A DNA stretch of 64,000 nucleotides from Stappia sp. TSB10P1A (GTDB lineage Bacteria > Pseudomonadota > Alphaproteobacteria > Rhizobiales > Stappiaceae). The position numbers were made by a program, and so were the translations under genes. Where the stretch lies: NCBI RefSeq assembly GCF_900185725.1, contig NZ_FYAU01000008.1, positions 1-64,000 on the forward strand, read 5' to 3'. Below the pieces are notes generated by a model that was not told the DNA's origin, searched no databases, and saw only the letters and a list, made by a program, of their open reading frames with translations. Below are positions 16,335 to 25,900 of the stretch, one piece after another (the first letter of the stretch is position 1; every line of letters starts with the position of its first letter).

Positions 16335-17300
16335 TCAGCGCGCCTTTCTGGCCTGGCCGGGCGGCGTTCCGACAACGCGCTTGTAGGCGCGGCTGAAGGC
16401 GGCCTGCGACTGATAGCCGAGACGATGGGCGACCTCCTCGACCGGCAGCCGGTCGCGGGTCAGCCACTGCGCGGCAAGACGCATCCGCAGGGCGGCGACA
16501 TAGCGCAGCGGCGTGGTGCCGGTGGCGGCGGCGAACCGCTCGGCGAAGACCGAGCGCGAACTGCCCATCGTCGCGGCCATGTCCACAAGGGTCCAGTTGC
16601 GCCCCGGATCGCGGTGCAGCGCCGCCAGCACCCGGCCGAGGCGCGCATCGCGCAAGGCCGCGACCCAGCCGGTGGCATCGCCGCAGCCGCACTCGACCCA
16701 GGTGCGGATGACCGAGACGGCAACGACCTCGGCGAGCCGCGCCAGGATGCTGGCCGACCCCGCCCGGTCCCCCGTCATCTCGCGCTCCATCGCATCGAGC
16801 AGCGGCCGCACCTCCGGCTGCTGGCCCGTCGGCGCGCTGACGAGGAGAAATTCCGGCATCAGCTCGATCAGGGGATGCAGCGTGTCGAGCTCCAGTTGCA
16901 TCCGGGCGGTGAAGATCAGCACGTCGCGGGAGCGGCATTGCTGCTCCTCCAGCGCGTCGACCCGGCAGATGCCCGGGCATAGCGGGACGGCCTCATAACT
17001 GTCGAACGGCCGGATATCGACCCCCGGTCCCGAGACGATGGCATGCGCGCCGCCGCGCGGCAGCAGCACCGCATCGCCGCAGGAAATCGGCATCCTCTCG
17101 CCGGACGGCGTCCTGAGCACCGCGGCGCCATGCGCGACGAAGTGGAACCAGGCTTCCCGCGCCTCGGCAAAGCCGATGCCAAAGGGCGCGGAAAACCGCA
17201 GCCTGCTGTAGCTGGCGCCGCGCAGCCGCATGCCCATCAGCAATTCGCTGACGGGATCGGGGAGCGGCGATTGTTGAATTCCGGACGATCGGTCAAGCAT
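16335..17300 (-). CDS. AraC-family regulator, cupin type, divergent from MFS exporter
   Basis: This is an AraC-type regulator of 321 residues. The N-terminal ~190 residues form a cupin-like sensor (GGAHAIVSGPGVDIRPFDSYE). The C-terminal ~100 residues carry two helix-turn-helix motifs (WTLVDMAATMGSSRSVFAERFAAATGTTPLRYV, then VEEVAHRLGYQSQAAFSRAYKRVVGTPPGQ). It is transcribed divergently from the MFS gene at 17380 with 79 bp between them. Regulators in this arrangement usually control the neighbouring exporter. The ligand is unknown. The ATG at 17300 is the only close start. Confidence 0.85.
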   Translation of the reverse strand: MLDRSSGIQQSPLPDPVSELLMGMRLRGASYSRLRFSAPFGIGFAEAREAWFHFVAHGAAVLRTPSGERMPISCGDAVLLPRGGAHAIVSGPGVDIRPFDSYEAVPLCPGICRVDALEEQQCRSRDVLIFTARMQLELDTLHPLIELMPEFLLVSAPTGQQPEVRPLLDAMEREMTGDRAGSASILARLAEVVAVSVIRTWVECGCGDATGWVAALRDARLGRVLAALHRDPGRNWTLVDMAATMGSSRSVFAERFAAATGTTPLRYVAALRMRLAAQWLTRDRLPVEEVAHRLGYQSQAAFSRAYKRVVGTPPGQARKAR

Positions 17301-17379
17301 GGCGGAAATTCTGGCATGGATCGTCTGGGAAATCCAGCCATCTTAGGGACAACTCTCTGACCACGGGTGGATCCCACAG

Positions 17380-18582
17380 ATGACTGACAGACATACCGCT
17401 GCCGGTGCGCCGGCCGCCTCCATGGCGCCCGCCTGGGCCGCCGTCTTTTCCATGAGCCTCGGCGTCTTCGGCCTGGTCGGCGCCGAATTCCTGCCCGCCA
17501 GCCTGCTGACCCCGATGGCTGCCGATCTCGGCATCACCGAGGGCCTTGCCGGCCAGGCGGTCACCGCCACGGCGGCAATGGGCGTGGTCGCCAGCCTGAC
17601 CGTCGCCGCCCTCACCCACCGCATCGACCGGAAGCTGGTGCTGATCGGCTTCTCCCTGCTGCTGATCGTCTCCAACCTGATCGTTGCCTTTGCCGGCAGT
17701 GTCGAGGTGCTGCTGGCGGGCCGGCTGCTGCTCGGCGCCGCGCTCGGCGGCTTCTGGTCGCTCTCAACTGCCGTCGTCATGCGCCTGGTGCCGGAAGCGA
17801 GCGTGCCCAAGGCGCTGTCGATCATGGTCTCCGGCGTCTCGGCGGCGACGATCTTCGCCGCCCCGGTCGGCAGCTATCTCGGCGATCTGGTCGGCTGGCG
17901 CCTGGTCTTCGCCGGGGCCGCCGGACTGGCGGTCGTGGTGCTGGCGGTGCAACTGGCGACCCTCCCCGCCCTGCCGCCGCGCGGCCGCTCGCGGCTCTCG
18001 ACCCTGGCCGTGCTGATGTCGCGCCGGCACATCGCCCTCGCCATGCTGGCCGTGCTGATGGTCTTCGCCGGGCATATGTCGCTGTTCACCTATATCCGCC
18101 CGTTCCTCGAGACCATCACCGGGATCGGCGTCACCGCCATCTCCGCGACGCTGCTGGCCTTCGGCATCGCCTGCTTCGCCGGCAACTATCTCGGCAGCCT
18201 GCTGGTCGCCCGCTCGCTGCGCCTGACGCTGGCGCTCGCGCCGCTCGCCATTGCCACCCTGGCCTTCCTGCTCACCAATCTCGGCGCCAGCTTCCCCTCG
18301 GCGCTCGCGATCATCACGCTGTGGGGCCTGGCCTTCGGCACGGTGCCGGTCGCCTGGTCGGCCTGGATCTCGCGGGCCGTCGCGGACGAGGCGGAAAGCG
18401 CCGGCGGGCTGCTGGTCGCGGCGATCAACCTCGCCATTGCCGCCGGCGCCGCCGTCGGCGGCCTGGTGCTGGACCTCAGCGGCGTCACCAGCGTGTTTCT
18501 GACCAGCGGCTCGGTGCTGGTGCTGGCGAGCCTGACCGTGCTGGCCGGGGTCCAGACCGGCCGGGCACCGGCGCGGGCCTAA
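17380..18582 (+). CDS. MFS transporter (AraJ/drug-efflux type)
   Basis: This is a 400-residue major facilitator with about 12 predicted membrane helices. The first helix reads AAVFSMSLGVFGLVGAEFLPASLLTPMAADLGI. The motif A-like loop after helix 2 is LTHRIDRKLVL, and motif C-like glycines occur in helix 5 (SGVSAATIFAAPVGSYLGDLVGWRL). The DHA1/AraJ-type layout suggests proton-driven export of sugars or drugs. It is divergent from the AraC-type regulator ending at 17300, its likely controller. A G/C hairpin follows about 35 bp after the stop. Confidence 0.85.
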   Translation: MTDRHTAAGAPAASMAPAWAAVFSMSLGVFGLVGAEFLPASLLTPMAADLGITEGLAGQAVTATAAMGVVASLTVAALTHRIDRKLVLIGFSLLLIVSNLIVAFAGSVEVLLAGRLLLGAALGGFWSLSTAVVMRLVPEASVPKALSIMVSGVSAATIFAAPVGSYLGDLVGWRLVFAGAAGLAVVVLAVQLATLPALPPRGRSRLSTLAVLMSRRHIALAMLAVLMVFAGHMSLFTYIRPFLETITGIGVTAISATLLAFGIACFAGNYLGSLLVARSLRLTLALAPLAIATLAFLLTNLGASFPSALAIITLWGLAFGTVPVAWSAWISRAVADEAESAGGLLVAAINLAIAAGAAVGGLVLDLSGVTSVFLTSGSVLVLASLTVLAGVQTGRAPARA

Positions 18583-18615
18583 CGTCAGGATCTGAGCCCC
18601 CGCTTCCCCGCTCCG

Positions 18616-18643
18616 CTCCCGCCGCATACCCTTGCGGCGGGAG
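18616..18643 (+). terminator. hairpin after MFS gene
   Basis: An 11-bp perfect stem CTCCCGCCGCA / TGCGGCGGGAG with a 6-nt loop is followed by CCTTCT rather than a T-run. Confidence 0.6.
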
Positions 18644-18813
18644 CCTTCTGGCGTCTCGGAAACATAAATTGACAAAATAGCGATAACACGCAACGCGCGG
18701 CTCGGGTTAGAGAAGACCAACGAGGCTGGGCGGTTCCAGCCCCTTCCTTCCGGAGCGGCCCGCTCCCTTGCGACGCGCCGCCCCGTCCCCCACCCCTGTT
18801 GCGGATCCAGGCA

Positions 18814-20112
18814 ATGTCCGAACGTGTTTCCTCAAGACCGGCCGAGCCGGTTCCCGCCTTCGCCGCCGCCGAGGCCGGCGCTGCCCTGCCCGGCTCGCGC
18901 CCCGCCGGCGGTGCGCCGACCGGCACCGGCTGGCGCTCCCCCCTCGTGCTGCTGATGATCATGGCGGCGGCGATGCAACTGTCCTTCGCCGCCTGGTGGA
19001 ACCTCATGAACAATTTCGCCGTTCATGAACTCGGCTTCACGGGGCGCGAGATCGGCATCCAGCAGTCGATCCGCGAGATTCCCGGCCTGCTCGCCTTCAC
19101 CGCGATCTACCTGCTGCTGTTCATGCGCGAACAGACGCTGGCCTATCTGTCGCTGGCGCTGCTCGGCATCGGCGTCGCCGCCACCGGCTACTTCCCGACG
19201 ATCTGGGGCTTCTACCTGACCACGCTCGTGATGTCGGTGGGCTTCCACTACTACGAGACGATGAACCAGTCGCTGTCGCTGCAATGGCTGCCCAAGGAGC
19301 GGGCCGCCGCCGGCATGGGCAAGATCCTGTCGATCGGCGCCGCCGCCCAGCTCGTCGCCTACGGCCTGATCTTCTTCGCCTGGCAGTCCCTCGAACTCAG
19401 CTTCACCACGGTGTTCCTCGTCGCCGGCCTGCTGACGCTGGTGGTCCTCGCCTTCCTCGTCATCGCCTTCCCGCAGTTTCGCGAAGGCGTGCCGCAGCGC
19501 AAGAAGATCGTCCTGCGCAAGCGCTACTGGCTGTATTACGCCCTGACCTTCATGGGCGGCGCGCGGCGGCAGATCTTCACCGTCTTCGCCGGCTTCCTGA
19601 TGGTCGAGCGCTTCGGCTACGACGTCCACGAGGTCGCGGCGCTCTTCCTGGTCAACGGCGCGGTGAACATGCTGCTGGCGCCGAAGATCGGCGCCTGGAT
19701 CGGCAAGGTCGGCGAGAAGACGGCGCTGACGGTGGAATATATCGGACTGATCGGCGTCTTCGCGACCTATGCCTTCGTCAACAACGCCTATCTGGCCGGC
19801 GCGCTCTATGTGATCGATCACGCCTTCTTCGCGATCGCCATCGCCATGAAGACCTATTTCCAGAAGATCGCCGATCCGGCCGACATCGCGCCGACCGCCG
19901 GCGTCGCCTTCACCATCAACCACATCGCGGCGGTGTTCATCCCGGCGCTGTTCGGCCTGGTCTGGCTGATCTCGCCGGCCGCCGTGTTCCTGACCGGCGC
20001 GGCCATGGCCTGCGTCAGCCTGACCCTGTCGCGGCTGGTGCCGGACGCCCCGCGCGAGGGCAACGAGGTGGTGTTCTTCTGGCGCAAGCCGGTGGCCGCT
20101 GCCGCGGAATAA
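18814..20112 (+). CDS. MFS transporter
   Basis: This is a 432-residue major facilitator protein. After a Pro/Ala/Gly-rich cytoplasmic N-terminus of about 45 residues come about 12 membrane helices, beginning LVLLMIMAAAMQLSFAAWWNLMNNF. The middle cytoplasmic loop reads FREGVPQRKKIVLRKRYWLYY. Residues such as GFHYYETMNQSLSLQWLPKERAA are distinctive, but I cannot assign a substrate. The ATG at 18814 is used; a TTG five codons upstream is open too. A good terminator follows. The gene stands alone, with no regulator next to it in the same orientation. Confidence 0.8.
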   Translation: MSERVSSRPAEPVPAFAAAEAGAALPGSRPAGGAPTGTGWRSPLVLLMIMAAAMQLSFAAWWNLMNNFAVHELGFTGREIGIQQSIREIPGLLAFTAIYLLLFMREQTLAYLSLALLGIGVAATGYFPTIWGFYLTTLVMSVGFHYYETMNQSLSLQWLPKERAAAGMGKILSIGAAAQLVAYGLIFFAWQSLELSFTTVFLVAGLLTLVVLAFLVIAFPQFREGVPQRKKIVLRKRYWLYYALTFMGGARRQIFTVFAGFLMVERFGYDVHEVAALFLVNGAVNMLLAPKIGAWIGKVGEKTALTVEYIGLIGVFATYAFVNNAYLAGALYVIDHAFFAIAIAMKTYFQKIADPADIAPTAGVAFTINHIAAVFIPALFGLVWLISPAAVFLTGAAMACVSLTLSRLVPDAPREGNEVVFFWRKPVAAAAE

Positions 20113-20140
20113 GGCGGGGACCGCCGATCGACACTCTCGA

Positions 20141-20170
20141 CGGCCGGGCCAGATGCCCGGCCGTTTCGTT
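20141..20170 (+). terminator. terminator after MFS gene
   Basis: The perfect stem CGGCCGGGC / GCCCGGCCG with loop CAGAT is followed by TTTCGTTT. Confidence 0.85.
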
Positions 20171-20312
20171 TCGCAAGGGGTGTTTGCCCGGACGTTTTGT
20201 TGCAAAGGCGCCGCCGCCTGCGACAGGGTGATCTGGCGGCCGGCAAATGCGCAAGTTCTGTCAGGCGGCATCCTGTAGCACTCGTCCCTGCACCAACCGG
20301 GATCGGACAGAC

Positions 20313-21182
20313 ATGCAACGCCCCTCGACCGGCCTCGACTACGCCCAGCGCATCGCCCGCGTGGTCGACCACATCGCCCGTCATCTCGATGCGCCGCTGG
20401 ATGTGGCGAGACTGGCGGAGATCGCCTGCTTCTCTCCCTTCCACTTCCACCGGATCTACCGGACCCAGACCGGCGAGACCATCGCCCAGACGGTCAGGCG
20501 CTATCGCCTGCACCGGGCAGCGGCGGACCTGGTGGGGGAAGCGTTGCCCGTGCCCCGCATCGCGCGGCGCGCCGGCTACGCAAGCACGGAGGCCTTCACA
20601 CGGGCATTCGCCGCCCATTACGGCACTCCGCCGGCGGCCTTCCGCGCCCTGCCCCGCGACCCGGTGCTGTGCTACCAGACGCAACAGGGAGACGAGACAA
20701 TCATGGAAAATCTTCAGGTCCGGATCGAGGACATGGACACGCTGCGCCTTGCCGGCATCCCCCATAAGGGACCCTATATCGAGATCGGCAGCACCTTCGA
20801 GAAGACCTTCGCCTTCGCCGGCGGGGCAGGCCTGCTCGGCCCCTCGATGCGGATGATCGGACTGTATTACGACGACCCGAATTCGGTGCCCGCGCGGGAC
20901 ATGAGGTCGTTTGCCGCCGTCACCCTGCCGGATGGTTTTGCGGGCGACCTGCCCGCGGGCCTGGAGCTGCGGGAGATGCCGGCCGGACGCTACGCCGTGA
21001 CCCTTCACAAGGGCCCCTATGCGGACCTGCATGTGACCTGGGACAGGCTGTTCTCGGCCTGGCTGCCGCAGAGCGGCGAGGAACCGGACGACAGGCCGAC
21101 GATGGAGGAATATCTCAACAATCCCCGCGAGACGGCGCAGGCGGACCTGCTCACGGCCGTCTGCCTGCCGCTGAAGGGCTGA
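20313..21182 (+). CDS. AraC-family regulator with GyrI-like effector domain
   Basis: This is a 289-residue fusion. The N-terminal ~105 residues are an AraC DNA-binding domain (VARLAEIACFSPFHFHRIYRTQTGETIAQTVRRYRLHRAA, then IARRAGYASTEAFTRAFAAHYGTPPAAFR). The C-terminal ~155 residues are a GyrI/SbmC-like small-molecule binding domain (LRLAGIPHKGPYIEIGSTFEKTF to AGRYAVTLHKGPYADLHVTWDRLFSAWLP). This reverses the usual sensor-first order, as in Rob-type regulators. The ligand may be a drug or a hydrophobic compound. The ATG at 20313 is preferred over an open upstream ATG at 20247 because the conserved domain starts there. Confidence 0.88.
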   Translation: MQRPSTGLDYAQRIARVVDHIARHLDAPLDVARLAEIACFSPFHFHRIYRTQTGETIAQTVRRYRLHRAAADLVGEALPVPRIARRAGYASTEAFTRAFAAHYGTPPAAFRALPRDPVLCYQTQQGDETIMENLQVRIEDMDTLRLAGIPHKGPYIEIGSTFEKTFAFAGGAGLLGPSMRMIGLYYDDPNSVPARDMRSFAAVTLPDGFAGDLPAGLELREMPAGRYAVTLHKGPYADLHVTWDRLFSAWLPQSGEEPDDRPTMEEYLNNPRETAQADLLTAVCLPLKG

Positions 21183-21206
21183 ACCGGGAAGATCGCAGGG
21201 CAGGAC

Positions 21207-21235
21207 GGGCCGGGCGCGAAAGCCCCCGGCCCTTT
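21207..21235 (+). terminator. terminator between AraC-GyrI gene and ferredoxin gene
   Basis: The stem GGGCCGGG / CCCGGCCC is followed by TTT, and lies between the two convergent genes. Confidence 0.75.
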
Positions 21236-21237
21236 CG

Positions 21238-21558
21238 TCAGGCCTGGCGCTCGGGAATGCGGACGACGAGGCCGTCCATCGCCTCGCTCACCTTGATCTG
21301 GCAGGACAGGCGCGAGGTCGGCTGGACGTCATAGGCGAAGTCCAGCATGTCCTCTTCCATCGGCTCGGGCGAGCCGGTGACCCCGGTCCAGCTCTCGTCG
21401 ACATAGACATGACAGGTGGCGCAGGCGCAGGCGCCGCCGCATTCGGCCTCGATGCCGGAGACCATGTTCTTGATGGCGTTCTCCATCACGGTCGAACCGA
21501 CAGGGGCATCCACGACGGTTTCGGCACCGTCGGCGGCGATATAGGTGATCTTCGGCAT
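21238..21558 (-). CDS. 2Fe-2S ferredoxin, adrenodoxin/putidaredoxin type
   Basis: This is a small electron carrier of 106 residues. The four cluster ligands are Cys40, Cys46, Cys49 and Cys86 in the pattern C-x5-C-x2-C-x36-C typical of vertebrate-type ferredoxins. An extra Cys44 lies within the first loop ([17 protein letters not shown]). The ATG at 21558 begins the conserved MPKITYI strand. The frame is open 10 codons further up but that part is not conserved. No partner P450, reductase or isc gene is adjacent, so the redox partner is unknown. Confidence 0.9.
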   Translation of the reverse strand: MPKITYIAADGAETVVDAPVGSTVMENAIKNMVSGIEAECGGACACATCHVYVDESWTGVTGSPEPMEEDMLDFAYDVQPTSRLSCQIKVSEAMDGLVVRIPERQA

Positions 21559-21665
21559 GGGCGGCAGGTCTCGGCGCTGGAACGGCACGGGAAGTCTCTC
21601 GCTCCCGACATAACCAATCGCGCCGAAACGTCAAGCATCCTGCCGCAGATGCGCGGGGCGCGGGC

Positions 21666-22121
21666 TCAGCCGCGCAGGATGTCCTCGATGAAGACGCCCG
21701 CCGCCGCAACCGCCGCGCCGACATCGGCAAGGTCGGCGGACAGGCCGGCATCCAGCGCTTCCTGCTGGCGCTCGACCGAGCGGGCGACCTGCCAGGCGCC
21801 GATCCCGCGCGCCGAGCCGAGCAGGGTGTGCAGCAGCCGTGCGAGCGCCGCCTCGTCGCCCGCCTCGCCGCCCGTCTCGCTCATGCGCTCCAGCAGCATG
21901 CGCGACTGCAGCACGAAGAGGCGCAGCACCTCGCGCTCGAGATCGCGATTGCCGAGCGTGTGGCGCGCGAGATGGACCAGATCGACCGGAGCGTCGAGAG
22001 CGGCGTCTGGGGAGACGTTGGGGGAGACGTCGGGGGAGGCGCCGGTTTCGGCGCTCCCGGCGGCGGTTACCCTCTTCGCGCCGCCTCCGGCGGTGTCAAC
22101 GCGTCGTGCTGTTGCCTGCAT
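21666..22121 (-). CDS. Hpt (histidine phosphotransfer) domain protein
   Basis: The 151-residue product has a low-complexity N-terminal ~45 residues and a C-terminal Hpt four-helix domain. The phosphorylatable histidine is His98 in the motif LLHTLLGSARGIGA, where the usual lysine of HxLKGSA is replaced by leucine. The stand-alone domain would relay phosphate between a hybrid kinase and a response regulator encoded elsewhere. Several TTAAC half-sites lie upstream. Confidence 0.8.
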   Translation of the reverse strand: MQATARRVDTAGGGAKRVTAAGSAETGASPDVSPNVSPDAALDAPVDLVHLARHTLGNRDLEREVLRLFVLQSRMLLERMSETGGEAGDEAALARLLHTLLGSARGIGAWQVARSVERQQEALDAGLSADLADVGAAVAAAGVFIEDILRG

Positions 22122-22213
22122 GGCGGACCCTCTCGTTGGAGCCCCCCCTTTCGGAGCCCCGTTCCTCGGCCGCGAGACCGGACGCGGTCGCGCGGTGCCC
22201 GTCTGGCAGGATC

Positions 22214-22290
22214 GTTAAAACTGACGAAAACGAGGTTAAGCATGCCGGAGATTTCCACCGCCCCGGCCAACAAAGTGAATCTTTGGTTAA
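22214..22290 (-). promoter_or_regulatory. three TTAAC half-sites upstream of the Hpt gene (CtrA-like, weak)
   Basis: On the minus strand TTAACC occurs at 22285-22290 and 22234-22239, and TTAAC at 22214-22218. The CtrA consensus is TTAA-N7-TTAA; the two nearer sites are separated by about 17 bp instead, so this is only suggestive. Confidence 0.25.
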
Positions 22291-22407
22291 CGCAGTGAAA
22301 CGCTTTTTCCCCAGGCGGCGAAACTCATCGGCCGATGAGGCCCGCCGCGCCCCTGCCCGCCGACAGGCCGCCGCCGGCGGCGAACCGGCGCGCGAGGCGG
22401 GCGAGAG

Positions 22408-22722
22408 CTAGCCGGAGCGGCCCGCCAGCACGGCGGCGCGGCCGGCCTCCGTCAGCCGGCAAACCAGCCAGTCGGGCTTGATCGGGTTGGAAAACCAAGG
22501 CTCTGCCCATCCCGCCGCCAGGCAGGCGCGGATGGTCGCCTCCGGCACCCGGCGCCCGTCCTGATCGAACAGCGGCAGCTTGCCGCCGGCCTGACCCAGC
22601 CCGCGCGCGAGCCAGGCGGCCTGCACGGCGGAGGGCCCGCGCGCGGTCTTGCGCGCCCCCTGTTTGCCCCTCGCGCCGCCCTTGGAAGAGGCGCCGCCGT
22701 TCCCGTTCGATGCACCGCTCAT
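22408..22722 (-). CDS. small conserved hypothetical protein
   Basis: The product is 104 residues. A Gly/Ser/Lys-rich N-terminus (NGNGGASSKGGARGKQGARK) precedes a compact domain (AVQAAWLARGLGQAGGKLPLFDQDGRRVPEATIRACLAAGWAEPWF, then PDWLVCRLTEAGRAAVLAG). The C-terminal part looks winged-helix-like, which is inference. The ATG at 22722 has AAGGAG nine bases upstream, better placed than for the ATG three codons earlier. It is divergent from the giant gene at 22980, with 257 bp between. Confidence 0.65.
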   Translation of the reverse strand: MSGASNGNGGASSKGGARGKQGARKTARGPSAVQAAWLARGLGQAGGKLPLFDQDGRRVPEATIRACLAAGWAEPWFSNPIKPDWLVCRLTEAGRAAVLAGRSG

Positions 22723-22979
22723 GCCCCTCATCTCCTTGTCATGACTCTGCAAATTGTTGTTCGCCTCGGCAGATTGTGTCATTAGCTTTAGATGTGCGGC
22801 AAGTTTGGGAGAGCTGCGCCAGACGACCAGAGGCCGGTCGCAGGCGCAAATGCAATGCCTCCCTTCGACGCGATTCCGGCTGATCGCCGAATCCGTCATG
22901 CCGTACAAGGTCTTGCGGCGCCGCGTTTAGCGCCGCGGCACCCGATGTGTAACGAGTACGGACGCGAGGCAAACGAGAT

Positions 22980-25900
22980 ATGGCAAATCCCCCGAAGGCG
23001 AAGGATCCCGCCGAGGCTGCCCTGTCGGCTGTCGAGGAAGCGCTGAAGATCGATTTCGGCGACCTGGACGACGGCGGCAAGGCGAGCGGGTCCGAGACCG
23101 CGAGCGCGGGACCGGCAAGCAGCGAACGCATCAGCGAGCGTTCCGGCGACATCGCCGCGACATCGGCCGCCTCCGACAGTCAGCGCGCGTCGGGCCGGCG
23201 CGGGCGCGGCGGCGGACGGCCGACCTCGGCCGCCAATGACGACCGCCGCACCATCGGCAATCTCATCTATGCCCTGCAGCGCCGGCCGAGCTCGGCGCCC
23301 TTCTGGTTCGCCCTCGCCCTCAGCATCGTCTGGGTGGCGGTCGGCTGGTGGCTCGCCTCGGCCACCTTCAGCACCGAACTGTCCAGCCTCCAGAGCGCCG
23401 GCGACATCGCGTCCTCGCCCTCGCTCATCCTGCTGGCCGTCGCGGTCGCCGTGCCCGTGCTGTTCTTCTGGGCGATGGCGCTGATGATCTTCCGCGCGCA
23501 GGAAATGCGCATCGTCGCCCGCGGCATGACCGAGGTCGCCCTGCGCCTCGCCGAGCCGGAGGACGTCGCCAAGGAGTCCATTCTCAGCGTCGGCCAGGCG
23601 ATCCGCCGCGAAGTCGCCGCGATGGGCGACGGCATCGAACGCGCGATCGCCCGCGCCAGCGAGCTGGAAGTCCTCGTCCACAACGAGGTTTCCTCGCTGG
23701 AGCGCTCCTACAACGACAACGAATTGAAGATCCGCGCGCTGATCGACGAACTGGTCATCCAGCGCGAGGCCGTCGTCTCCAACGCCGACCGGGTGCGCGA
23801 CAGCATCACCGGCGCGCATGAGAGCCTGGCGGCGCAGTTGCAGGCGACCTCCGAGAGGATCGGCGAGATCACCGACACGGCGACCGACCGCCTCTCCGGC
23901 GCCATCGAGGCGCGCGTCAGCGAGTTCAACGCCACCGTCGACGGCCGCGTGCGCGAGATCACCGACACGTTCAGCACCGCCGGCGGCGAGCTGATCGACA
24001 ACCTCGCCGCGCATGGCGAGAGCTATGTCGCCCGCCTCACCGGCACCGGCGAGACGCTGGTCGACAGCATGAGCCGCACGGGCCGCGAATTCGCCGAAAC
24101 GCTGGAATCGCGCGGCACGGAGATCAACGACCGCTTCGCCACGACCGCGAACGAGTTCGTCGAGACGCTGTCGCTGCGCGGCGGCGAGATCAACGACCGT
24201 CTGGCCGAAACCTCGGCCAACCTGTTCGAGACGCTGGAGAGCCGCGGCACCGAGATCAACGACACGCTGGCGACCACCGGCGCCTCGATCGTCGACACCC
24301 TGTCGCTGCGCGGCCACGAGATCACCGAGGCCCTGACCAGCACCGGCCAGACCGTCGGCGAGACCATCACCCAGCGCGGCGAGGAGATCACCGCCAGCCT
24401 GTCGCTGACCAGCGGCAAGCTGATCGACACGATCACCACCCGCACCGAGGACCTGCTGTCGACCCTCGACAGCCGCGTCACCGGCCTCGACGCCTCGCTC
24501 GCCGAGACCGGCGACCGGGTGGTGGAGAGCATCTCCCTGCGCGGCCAGGAGGTCACCGACACGATCTCCGTCAAGGGCGCCGAGATCGTCGAGACCCTGT
24601 CCTCGCGCACCAACGAAGTGGCGGAGATCCTGCGCGGCACCGGCGAGTCCATCGTCGTCGACCTGTCCCTGCGCGGCGGCGAGATCGCCTCCAAGCTGGA
24701 CGAGACGGCCGGCAGCCTGACCGAGACCATCACCGTGCGCGGCACCGAACTGGCCGACCGCCTCGGCTCCGTCGGCGACAAGATCCACGAGGCGATCGCC
24801 GTCAACGGCGAGGCCCTGGACCAGCGGCTGGAGACCCGCAGCCAGGAGATGGCCCGGCTCATCGACGGGCAGACCCGCGCCTTCCGCGCGGCGCTGGACG
24901 AGGCCTCCGGCACGCTCGGCACCTCGCTGTCGATGCATACCAGCGACTTCGCCCGGACCCTGTCGGAGACCGGCACGGAACTGGCCCATCTCATCGGCTC
25001 GCGCGGCGAGCGCGTCGCCGGCGAGCTGACCGCCATCGGCGACCGCCTCAGCCATATCCTGGACGAGCGCGGCACCAGCCTGCAGAGCGGCCTCGGCAGC
25101 CATCTCGACCAGATGGAGCACCTGATCGGCGAGCGCGGCAGCCAGTTGGTCGCCTCCTTCGACCAGCGCACCAGCGAGCTCGGCGAGACCCTCGACGGGC
25201 GTATCGAATCGCTCAATTCGACGCTCGACCTGCGCGCCGCCGCCATGGCGGACGCGCTCGACAGCCGCATCCAGGGCTTCGACGAGACCCTGTCGGGCGG
25301 CATCGAGCGCCTGTCGACGACGCTGGACGCCCGCACCGGCCAGTTCGAGACCACCCTCAACGAGCGCACCGTCGCCCTGTCGGACCTTCTGGAGGACCGC
25401 TCGCAGGCGATCACCCTGCAGCTCTCCGACAAGGTCGACCAGGTCGGCGCGACGCTGGGCGCCCGCGCCGAGGAGATCGGCACCAGCCTGTCGGAGCGCT
25501 CGCGCCTGATCGGCGAGGCGATCGAGCAGCACCTCGTCACCTTCGAGGGCTCGATCGGCTCCAAGGTCGAGCAGGCGGCGAACGCCATGTCCGACAAGGC
25601 CGAGCACCTGGCCAGCACCATGTCGCTGGGCACCGAGCGCATCGACCAGGCGCTGGATGCCCGTGCCCGCCAGATCAGCGAGACGCTGATCGCCCGCACC
25701 CGCGAGATCGCCGCCGCCTTTGTCGACGGCCAGACCGAGATGTCGAAGTCGCTGGACCAGCGCCTCACCGACGCCGGCGCGGTGCTGTCGCGCCAGAGCC
25801 AGGAACTCACCGACACGCTGTCCGACCGGATCGCCGAGATCAACGTCTCGCTCGGCTCCAAGGTGTTCGAGGTCGCCGAGACGCTCGACAGCCGCTCGGC

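Noticed and set aside
18669-18674. TTGACA -35 before the MFS gene at 18814
   Set aside because: No acceptable -10 at 16-18 bp spacing.
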